Below are positions 56,911 to 61,160 of a stretch of 64,000 bases of DNA, piece after piece. The notes beneath the pieces are model-generated. The model was not told the DNA's origin and searched no databases. It saw only the letters and a list, made by a program, of their open reading frames with translations. Source of the DNA: an uncultured Psychroserpens sp. (GTDB lineage Bacteria > Bacteroidota > Bacteroidia > Flavobacteriales > Flavobacteriaceae); assembly GCA_947489585.1 (NCBI GenBank), contig CANLEE010000003.1:62001-126000 (forward strand). Direction: 5' to 3'. Each line of letters begins with the position of its first letter. The first letter of the stretch is position 1. A program made the translations under genes and the position numbers.

Positions 56911-56944
56911 TAGTGTAAATAAAAAAGTATATTTATAACATAAA

Positions 56945-57070
56945 ATGGTAAAACAACAGATACATAAACAACCGATGTCGCGCTTTAGTGAGTGTGATTA
57001 TAGATGGGCAGTCATTTTACTGAACCACCTACAAGGACGTTTCGTGTCTATTTTAAAGAGTAAATTGTGA
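56945..57070 (+). CDS. 41-codon mini-ORF, first of two before the tRNA array
   Basis: ATG at 56945 to TGA at 57070 (MVKQQIHKQPMSRFSECDYR, then WAVILLNHLQGRFVSILKSK, L). It starts about 31 nt after the predicted transcription start of promoter B and is followed directly by a terminator, as expected of a leader peptide or a small protein. No family is recognised. The next mini-ORF has the same length but no clear sequence similarity. Confidence 0.45.
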   Translation: MVKQQIHKQPMSRFSECDYRWAVILLNHLQGRFVSILKSKL

Positions 57071-57099
57071 TTTAAACACAGTTATAATTAGAATAACAA

Positions 57100-57129
57100 G
57101 CGTCCAACCTAAAAGTTGGGCGTTTTTTT
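57100..57129 (+). terminator. Terminator 1 upstream of the tRNA array
   Basis: CGTCCAAC (57101-57108) pairs with GTTGGGCG (57115-57122) with one G-T pair, then T7. It lies between promoter B and the array. Confidence 0.85.
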
Positions 57130-57368
57130 ATAATTTTTTTTAAATGCGTATAAAAAAGTAAAGACACTAAAATAGAAACTTGAAACAGCAAAACAATTGG
57201 GAGACAGACTATTGTATAACATGTTGAATATCCGTTATAAAACGGACAGGGATTATATTGTCTAAATCTAATATAACTAATTGATTATCAGTAAATTAAA
57301 TTGAAATTTTTCTTGTGTAATTCAAAAAAGGGTTTCATATTTGCACCATCAAAATAAACAAAACAATA
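57130..57368 (+). promoter_or_regulatory. Gene-free leader with a second promoter before the array
   Basis: No ORF fits here. A hairpin TCCGTT-ATAA-AACGGA lies at 57231-57246 inside a wider AGACA/TGTCT pairing. TTG at 57313-57315 and CATATTTG at 57336-57343 (20-nt spacer) form a vegetative-type promoter with transcription start near 57350. It carries no copy of the inverted repeat; a single half-site TGCGTA occurs near 57147. Confidence 0.5.
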
Positions 57369-57494
57369 ATGAGAAATTATTTACAACATATAATTCAACA
57401 AGAGCTCTGGTTTCGTTCGCCGAAACATAATATGGTCGCATGCAGCTGTGATGAGGGATTTATAAAATATAACAGGAAGGTTATGGATACATGA
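57369..57494 (+). CDS. 41-codon mini-ORF, second before the tRNA array
   Basis: ATG at 57369 to TGA at 57494 (MRNYLQHIIQQELWFRSPKH, then NMVACSCDEGFIKYNRKVMD, T). Its codons overlap a stable hairpin (GTTTCG/CGAAAC, near 57409-57426). It repeats the promoter-mini-ORF-terminator layout of 56874-57129 and ends 25 nt before terminator 2. Role unknown; leader-peptide attenuation is one possibility. Confidence 0.42.
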   Translation: MRNYLQHIIQQELWFRSPKHNMVACSCDEGFIKYNRKVMDT

Positions 57495-57518
57495 GTTGAT
57501 GTATACATAGATTTAAAG

Positions 57519-57550
57519 AAAGCACCTTCCATAAAAGAGGTGCTTTTTTT
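57519..57550 (+). terminator. Terminator 2, immediately upstream of the tRNA array
   Basis: AAGCACCT (57520-57527) pairs with AGGTGCTT (57538-57545) and runs into T7. It ends only 25 nt before the first tRNA, leaving no room for a recognisable promoter, so the array seems to depend on read-through. Confidence 0.87.
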
Positions 57551-57574
57551 ATGGTGTTAATTCAAAAAGTAAAT

Positions 57575-57648
57575 TGACGTGTAGCTTAACTGGCTAAAGC
57601 ACTCGACTTTTAATCGAGGTGATGTGAGTTCGACTCTCACTACGTCAA
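57575..57648 (+). tRNA. tRNA-Lys (TTT)
   Basis: Acceptor TGACGTG/TACGTCA, anticodon arm CTCGA-CTTTTAA-TCGAG, T-loop TTCGACT, discriminator A then CA. First gene of the array, 25 nt after a terminator. Confidence 0.93.
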
Positions 57649-57652
57649 CATA

Positions 57653-57739
57653 GGAAGGACAAGCCAATTGGTGGTGGCCACAGTTTTGAAAACTGTTCGG
57701 AGATAATGACTCGTGTGGGTTCGACTCCCACTTCTTCCA
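57653..57739 (+). tRNA. tRNA-Ser (TGA)
   Basis: Acceptor GGAAGGA/TTCTTCC, anticodon arm ACAGT-TTTGAAA-ACTGT, long variable arm as expected of Ser. Odd points: C at position 8 and discriminator A, where bacterial Ser tRNAs normally have U8 and G73. Confidence 0.88.
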
Positions 57740-57744
57740 CAAAA

Positions 57745-57816
57745 CTAGGAGAATAACAATGGTTGTTTACTCGCTTTGGAAGCGAGAGGTTGTAGGTTCG
57801 AATCCTGCCTCTTAGA
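57745..57816 (+). tRNA. tRNA-Pro (TGG)
   Basis: Acceptor CTAGGAG/CTCTTAG with the C1-G72 pair typical of bacterial Pro, anticodon arm CTCGC-TTTGGAA-GCGAG, discriminator A followed by CT. Confidence 0.9.
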
Positions 57817-57828
57817 CTAAATAATTAT

Positions 57829-57915
57829 GGAGAGTAGGCAAATATTGGTTCGTTGCGCTTGTCTGCTAAACAAGTCCGCAATATCGCGGTGAAGGTTCAA
57901 TTCCTTTGCTCTCCG
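57829..57915 (+). tRNA. tRNA-Ser (GCT)
   Basis: Acceptor GGAGAGT/GCTCTCC, anticodon arm CTTGT-CTGCTAA-ACAAG, full long variable arm, discriminator G then CA. This one keeps all Ser features, unlike Ser(TGA). Confidence 0.93.
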
Positions 57916-57923
57916 CAACAAAT

Positions 57924-57996
57924 GGGGTTATAGTTTAACAAGCCAAAACAGTGGGTTTGCAACCTGCAGAATGGAGTGCAAGTCTCCGTAGCTCCA
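57924..57996 (+). tRNA. tRNA-Ala (TGC)
   Basis: Acceptor GGGGTTA/TAGCTCC holds G3-U70, the alanine identity pair. Anticodon arm GTGGG-TTTGCAA-CCTGC has two wobble pairs. The T-loop is TGCAAGT, not the usual TTCGANT. It is clearly different from the housekeeping tRNA-Ala(GGC) at 23425. Confidence 0.87.
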
Positions 57997-58002
57997 CAAT
58001 AT

Positions 58003-58074
58003 GATATCGTAGCTCAATGGTAGAGCGGTCGGCTGTTAACCGACAGGTCATAGGTTCGAATCCTATCGATATCG
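58003..58074 (+). tRNA. tRNA-Asn (GTT)
   Basis: Acceptor GATATCG/CGATATC, anticodon arm GTCGG-CTGTTAA-CCGAC, discriminator G then CA. Canonical throughout. Confidence 0.95.
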
Positions 58075-58079
58075 CAAAA

Positions 58080-58152
58080 GACAAGGTGGCTGAATGGTTA
58101 AAGCGTTGGTCTGCAACACCAATTTTTATGAGTTCGACTCTCATCCTTGTCT
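58080..58152 (+). tRNA. tRNA-Cys (GCA)
   Basis: Acceptor GACAAGG/CCTTGTC, anticodon arm TTGGT-CTGCAAC-ACCAA, discriminator U, the main Cys identity base, then CA. Confidence 0.92.
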
Positions 58153-58162
58153 CAAATAAAGA

Positions 58163-58244
58163 GGGAATGCGTCAACGTTGGAGAGTTGAGCCAGTCTGTA
58201 AAACTGGTGCATTAGCTTAATAGGTTCGAATCCTATGATTCCCA
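58163..58244 (+). tRNA. tRNA-Tyr (GTA)
   Basis: Acceptor GGGAATG/GATTCCC with a G-G mismatch at 7-66, anticodon arm CCAGT-CTGTAAA-ACTGG, class II variable arm as in bacterial Tyr, discriminator A then CA. Confidence 0.9.
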
Positions 58245-58250
58245 CAACAA

Positions 58251-58322
58251 GCATCTATGGTGTAATTGGCAACATAGTAGACTTCCAATCTTCAGTTTCG
58301 AGTTCAAATCTCGATAGGTGCT
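58251..58322 (+). tRNA. tRNA-Gly (TCC)
   Basis: Acceptor GCATCTA/TAGGTGC, anticodon arm GTAGA-CTTCCAA-TCTTC with a T-T mismatch at 28-42, T-loop TTCAAAT, discriminator U as in Gly, then CA. Confidence 0.88.
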
Positions 58323-58333
58323 CATTAAAAAAT

Positions 58334-58456
58334 ATGCTCATGGTGTAATTGGTAGTATTTGAGTTTAGCTCACGTAGTATTAATTTCCTATAAGGAGTTC
58401 GTGAATGCTTTGCATTTCCAAAACTTGAGATTAAGGTTCGAGTCCTTATGGGCGTG
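58334..58456 (+). tRNA. tRNA-Trp (CCA), interrupted by a 51-nt insert
   Basis: Without 58367-58417 the gene is regular: acceptor ATGCTCA/TGGGCGT (A1-U72), D-stem pairs, anticodon arm TGAGT-TTCCAAA-ACTTG, T-stem TAAGG/CCTTA with loop TTCGAGT, discriminator G. A1-U72 and G73 are Trp features. The insert falls exactly between U33 and C34, with a TTT repeated at both borders. The 3' end reads G then AA, unlike the CA of most other genes in the array. Confidence 0.8.
58367..58417 (+). other. 51-nt intron-like insert in the tRNA-Trp anticodon loop
   Basis: It can fold on its own: TCACG (58370-58374) with CGTGA (58400-58404), an inner hairpin TTCCT/AGGAG, and AATGC/GCATT (58404-58416). It is far too short for a group I or II intron. 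No stretch complementary to the anticodon that would make a classical archaeal bulge-helix-bulge is seen. Its borders can slide by up to 3 nt because TTT is present on both sides. Confidence 0.7.
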
Positions 58457-58462
58457 AAAAAT

Positions 58463-58534
58463 ACATCTATGGTGTAAAGGATAGCACTAAAGATTTCTAA
58501 TCTTTCAGTCTGGGTTCGAATCCTGGTAGGTGTA
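58463..58534 (+). tRNA. tRNA-Arg (TCT)
   Basis: Acceptor ACATCTA/TAGGTGT, anticodon arm AAAGA-TTTCTAA-TCTTT, T-loop TTCGAAT, discriminator A then CA. It reads AGA/AGG. Confidence 0.92.
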
Positions 58535-58541
58535 CAAAATT

Positions 58542-58613
58542 GGTTCATTGGGGTAATGGCTATCCTACCCGACTGTCTCTCGGGAGATACGAGTTCGACT
58601 CTCGTATGAACCG
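58542..58613 (+). tRNA. tRNA-Asp (GTC)
   Basis: Acceptor GGTTCAT/ATGAACC, anticodon arm CCCGA-CTGTCTC-TCGGG, discriminator G as in Asp, then CA. Confidence 0.94.
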
Positions 58614-58623
58614 CAAATTGTTT

Positions 58624-58686
58624 GCGTTAGGGATTGAAGCAAACTACCGTGTAGTGCGAAAAGCCCGACCCTTTGGGGTAACGCCC
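58624..58686 (+). repeat. Structured non-tRNA element inside the array
   Basis: GCGTTA (58624-58629) pairs with TAACGC (58679-58684), GGG (58630-58632) with CCC (58669-58671), and ACTAC with GTAGT inside. Its ends, GCGTTAGGGATTGAAGC and AAAGCCCGACCCTTTGGGG, resemble an interspersed element I recall from flavobacterial genomes; that is memory, not a search result. It is the only long spacer in the array and falls between Asp and Glu. Confidence 0.6.
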
Positions 58687-58698
58687 AAAAGAAAACAT

Positions 58699-58770
58699 GC
58701 TCTATTAGCATAATGGTTAGTGCATCCGACTTTCTATCGGAAGATAAGGGTTCGATTCCCTTATAGAGTA
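58699..58770 (+). tRNA. tRNA-Glu (TTC)
   Basis: Acceptor GCTCTAT/ATAGAGT with a G1-U72 wobble, anticodon arm TCCGA-CTTTCTA-TCGGA, discriminator A then CA. Confidence 0.92.
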
Positions 58771-58775
58771 CAAAT

Positions 58776-58848
58776 TGAGGTATAGCTCAGTGGTAAGAGC
58801 GTCACGCTTACATCGTGAAAGTCATAGGTTCGAATCCTATTACCTCAA
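58776..58848 (+). tRNA. tRNA-Val (TAC)
   Basis: Acceptor TGAGGTA/TACCTCA, anticodon arm TCACG-CTTACAT-CGTGA, discriminator A then CA. Confidence 0.94.
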
Positions 58849-58853
58849 CATAT

Positions 58854-58927
58854 TGAGATGTAGCTTAATCTGGTAGAGCATCGCTCTCATAAGGCGAAAG
58901 ATTCAGGTTCGATTCCTGGCATCTCAA
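58854..58927 (+). tRNA. tRNA-Met (CAT), elongator type
   Basis: Acceptor TGAGATG/CATCTCA is fully paired at 1-72 and lacks the initiator's three G-C pairs, so it is an elongator. Anticodon arm TCGCT-CTCATAA-GGCGA. It could instead be an Ile tRNA whose C34 is changed to lysidine, which would complete the AUA codon. Discriminator A then CT. Confidence 0.85.
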
Positions 58928-58932
58928 CTAAC

Positions 58933-59006
58933 GCAGGAATGGTGGAATTGGTATACGCCCTTGTCTTAGAAACAAGGTTTTGAGAGTTCGAGTCTCTCTT
59001 CCTGTA
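58933..59006 (+). tRNA. tRNA-Leu (TAG) lacking the long variable arm
   Basis: Acceptor GCAGGAA/TTCCTGT (G1-U72 wobble), Leu-like D-arm (GGTGGAATTGGTATACGCC), anticodon arm CTTGT-CTTAGAA-ACAAG, T-stem GAGAG/CTCTC. Only about five bases (GTTTT) separate the anticodon and T stems, where bacterial Leu tRNAs have a 10-20 nt arm. Confidence 0.88.
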
Positions 59007-59011
59007 CTAAT

Positions 59012-59085
59012 GCTTCGCTGGCCAAACTGGAAAAGGCATCAGTTTTAAGCGCTGTGATTTCTTGGTTCGAATCCAAGGCGAAGTA
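59012..59085 (+). tRNA. tRNA-Leu (TAA) lacking the long variable arm
   Basis: Acceptor GCTTCGC/GCGAAGT (G1-U72 wobble), Leu-like D-arm (GGCCAAACTGG), anticodon arm TCAGT-TTTAAGC-GCTGT with a T-T mismatch at 27-43, T-loop TTCGAAT. The variable region is about six bases. Discriminator A then CA. Confidence 0.83.
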
Positions 59086-59090
59086 CAATT

Positions 59091-59162
59091 AGGTTTATGG
59101 TGTAATGGATAGCATGCAAGGTTTCGACCCTTGTGGTATGGGTTCGAATCCTATTAAACCTA
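59091..59162 (+). tRNA. tRNA-Arg (TCG)
   Basis: Acceptor AGGTTTA/TAAACCT, anticodon arm CAAGG-TTTCGAC-CCTTG, discriminator A then CA. Bacteria normally read CGN with an A34/inosine Arg tRNA; U34 here is unusual. Confidence 0.93.
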
Positions 59163-59167
59163 CAAAA

Positions 59168-59238
59168 TAACCTGTGGTGTAATGGCAGCATTCAAGACTT
59201 TGACTCTTGAGGTATAGGTTCGAGTCCTATTGGGTTAA
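59168..59238 (+). tRNA. tRNA-Gln (TTG)
   Basis: Acceptor TAACCTG/TGGGTTA, anticodon arm CAAGA-CTTTGAC-TCTTG, T-loop TTCGAGT, discriminator A then CA. Confidence 0.92.
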
Positions 59239-59244
59239 CAATAT

Positions 59245-59317
59245 TGTGATATAGCTTAATTGGTAAAGCGCTCGCCTGATACGTGAGTAGATGAAAGTTC
59301 AACTCTTTCTATCACAA
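59245..59317 (+). tRNA. tRNA-Ile (GAT)
   Basis: Acceptor TGTGATA/TATCACA, anticodon arm CTCGC-CTGATAC-GTGAG, T-loop TTCAACT, discriminator A then CA. Confidence 0.93.
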
Positions 59318-59325
59318 CAAAAAAT

Positions 59326-59397
59326 GGTGGTTTTAGCTTATTTGGTAAAGTACCTCACTGTGAATGAGGGGAACAGAGTTCGAATCTCGAAATCACC
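59326..59397 (+). tRNA. tRNA-His (GTG)
   Basis: G-1 (59326) is encoded opposite C73, the His identity pair. Acceptor GTGGTTT/AAATCAC, anticodon arm CCTCA-CTGTGAA-TGAGG. The T-stem is weak: only GAG/CTC pairs next to loop TTCGAAT, with a missing or mismatched base beyond. C73 is followed by CA. Confidence 0.87.
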
Positions 59398-59403
59398 CAA
59401 AAT

Positions 59404-59476
59404 GGAACAATAGCAAAGCAGGTCTATGCGTCGGATTGAAGCTCCGAAGATACTGGTTCGATCCCAGTTTGTTCCA
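59404..59476 (+). tRNA. tRNA-Phe (GAA)
   Basis: Acceptor GGAACAA/TTGTTCC, anticodon arm TCGGA-TTGAAGC-TCCGA, discriminator A then CA. Last gene of the array, 31 nt before the YkuK-like gene, with no terminator between. Confidence 0.94.
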
Positions 59477-59507
59477 CAACATAAATGTTTAACTAAAAAT
59501 AATACTA

Positions 59508-59993
59508 ATGAAAATCACACAACAAAAATGGAGAAACTTTAGTGGTAAAGTATTTGATCAACCCATTACTGATATCATTAAAAATGCCATCATAAGAGAA
59601 CAAAAGGCAGGATACCGTCTTAAAGTTTGCGTTGGTTCTGATTCTCAAGCTTATAAATCTCATGTGGAGTATGCTACTGTTATTGTGGTACTACGTGAAG
59701 GAAAGGGTGGTTTTATGTTTATGACAAATTATAAAGGCACAAAACATATAGGCATTAAAGAACGAATGCTTAAGGAGGTGACCATGTCTGTCGAAGTTGC
59801 TTATACGATCTGTGATATTCTAGACAAGTACGATGTTGCTTTAGAGGTTCATGCAGATATTAATACAGATCCTAAGTTTCAATCTAATGTAGCTCTTAAA
59901 GATGCTATGGGCTACATCTTAGGAATGGGATTTGTCTTTAAAGCTAAGCCATATGCCTTCGCGAGTTCGTCTTGTGCAGATAAGGTTGTTTAA
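59508..59993 (+). CDS. YkuK/DUF458-family RNase H-like protein
   Basis: 161 residues. LKVCVGSDSQAYKSHVEYAT carries the first conserved Asp of a ribonuclease H-like fold; ALEVHADINTDPKFQSNVAL supplies another Asp pair and FVFKAKPYAFASSSCADKVV is the family C-terminus. DUF458 proteins are predicted nucleases and in Bacillus are named YkuK. It starts 31 nt after tRNA-Phe, so it may share a transcript with the tRNAs and could process them. Activity is not proven for the family as far as I know. Confidence 0.83.
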   Translation: MKITQQKWRNFSGKVFDQPITDIIKNAIIREQKAGYRLKVCVGSDSQAYKSHVEYATVIVVLREGKGGFMFMTNYKGTKHIGIKERMLKEVTMSVEVAYTICDILDKYDVALEVHADINTDPKFQSNVALKDAMGYILGMGFVFKAKPYAFASSSCADKVV

Positions 59994-60033
59994 AGCACTT
60001 CACTGAGGAATAGGTTCCTGTTCCTAGTTAATA

Positions 60034-60072
60034 AATTCTACTTGGTTTTTTTATCTAAAATCAAGTAGAATT
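60034..60072 (+). other. Intercistronic hairpin before the Rnl2-type ligase
   Basis: AATTCTACTTG (60034-60044) pairs perfectly with CAAGTAGAATT (60062-60072). The T-run is in the loop, not after the stem, so it is not a standard terminator for the + strand. A smaller hairpin AGGAA/TTCCT lies just upstream (60006-60019). Confidence 0.6.
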
Positions 60073-60109
60073 CTAAAATAATTGTTTAACCCTTTTAAAA
60101 TAAGAAACT

Positions 60110-61105
60110 ATGGAATTCAAAAAATACAATTCAATTGAAAATTCTTATCGAAACGAATTTATAGAACGTGTCGCTCTAACTACAATAAACAGTAATGATT
60201 TTGTGGTACAAGAAAAAGTTCATGGAGCTAACTTTAGTTTAATTACTAATGGTAAAGATTTAAAATCTGCAAAGCGCACTAGTCTTTTAGTAGATACAGA
60301 TTCGTTTTACAATCATACACTAATTAAAGACATGTATTACTCTAAAATGCTATCTCTTTTTGAAGCAATAACAACTAGATACCCAAACACCAAGACCATT
60401 ACCATTTTTGGTGAATTATTTGGAGGTAGCTACCCAGATATTGAACAAGCAAGAGGAGCTATGAAAGTACAAAAAGGTGTTTTTTACGCACCTTATAATG
60501 ACTTTTATGCATTTGATATTATGATTAATCAAGATACATATCTAAATGTTGTTGAAGCGAATCAATTACTTAAAGCATACGGATTTTTCTATGCAAAAAC
60601 ATTGTTTCGAGGTTCGCTAAAAGAAGCTCTAAAGTATTCAAATACATTTGAGAGCAAAATTCCAGGATGGCTAAAATTACCTGAAATTAAAAATAATACC
60701 TGTGAAGGTGTTGTTATAAAACCTATTGAACCTCATTTTTTACCAAACGGAAATCGTGTTATTATTAAAAATAAAAATGCGAAATGGAGTGAAAAAAGTA
60801 GCATTAATTCTAAAACTATAACTCAAGTTAAGTTATCTAATGAAGCGAACACTTTACAATCTGAATTAGAACGCTTTGTCAACCCAAATCGCTTGGCAAA
60901 TGTTATGAGCAAGGAAAGTAATTTAGATAGTACTCAAATTGGTAAGCTAATTGGGGCACTCTCCAAAGATGCTTATGAAGATTTTTCAAAGGAATTTGAA
61001 ACACAGTTTCTATTACTAGAAAAATCAGAACAAAAGCGATTAACAAAACAACTTAATCAGTGGTCAGCAAAGCTTGTTAGACAAGAATTATTGCAACTCA
61101 ATTAA
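60110..61105 (+). CDS. RNA ligase, T4 Rnl2 family
   Basis: 331 residues, the length of T4 Rnl2. FVVQEKVHGANFSLITNG holds the adenylated Lys36 in the K-x-H-G-x-N motif specific to Rnl2. Motif Ia is KSAKRTSLL, motif III FYAFDIMI, motif IV TCEGVVIKP and motif V VIIKNKNAKW. A C-terminal helical domain of about 85 residues follows. It seals 3'-OH to 5'-phosphate breaks with ATP, best on nicked duplex RNA such as stems. Together with RtcB the island covers both chemistries of broken RNA ends. Confidence 0.93.
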   Translation: MEFKKYNSIENSYRNEFIERVALTTINSNDFVVQEKVHGANFSLITNGKDLKSAKRTSLLVDTDSFYNHTLIKDMYYSKMLSLFEAITTRYPNTKTITIFGELFGGSYPDIEQARGAMKVQKGVFYAPYNDFYAFDIMINQDTYLNVVEANQLLKAYGFFYAKTLFRGSLKEALKYSNTFESKIPGWLKLPEIKNNTCEGVVIKPIEPHFLPNGNRVIIKNKNAKWSEKSSINSKTITQVKLSNEANTLQSELERFVNPNRLANVMSKESNLDSTQIGKLIGALSKDAYEDFSKEFETQFLLLEKSEQKRLTKQLNQWSAKLVRQELLQLN

Positions 61106-61114
61106 AATTAATTA

Positions 61115-61145
61115 AACCTGAACGATATTTGATGTTGTTCAGGTT
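61115..61145 (+). other. Intercistronic hairpin before the ATP-grasp gene
   Basis: AACCTGAAC (61115-61123) pairs perfectly with GTTCAGGTT (61137-61145) around a 13-nt loop. It is followed by AAAACAAAC rather than a T-run, so termination is unlikely. Confidence 0.6.
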
Positions 61146-61160
61146 AAAACAAACAGAATA

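Larger units (their letters stand above)
57575..59476 (+). other. Array of 22 tRNA genes, one per codon box except threonine
   Basis: Order: Lys, Ser, Pro, Ser, Ala, Asn, Cys, Tyr, Gly, Trp, Arg, Asp, a structured element, Glu, Val, Met, Leu, Leu, Arg, Gln, Ile, His, Phe. Spacers are mostly 4-13 nt; the only longer one (58616-58698) holds the structured element. Each anticodon is different and each reads a separate codon box; Thr is the only box missing. Identity elements are kept where checked: G3-U70 in Ala, U73 in Cys and Gly, G-1 and C73 in His, A1-U72 and G73 in Trp. It sits between a WYL/TPR/phosphoesterase group and a ligase group. Confidence 0.93.

Noticed and set aside
58367..58417. 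Classical archaeal bulge-helix-bulge intron in tRNA-Trp
   Set aside because: No insert sequence complementary to the anticodon (a TTGG-like stretch) is present, so the standard 4-bp central helix cannot form. The insert is reported as intron-like only.
58367..58417. Group I self-splicing intron in the tRNA
   Set aside because: At 51 nt it is several times shorter than any group I intron and no P, Q, R or S core elements are visible.
58616..58698. CRISPR-like repeat (GTTAGGGATTGAAGC resembles the common GGGATTGAAAC repeat end)
   Set aside because: Only one copy is present, with no spaced repeats and no cas genes; it is better explained as a folded element inside the tRNA array.
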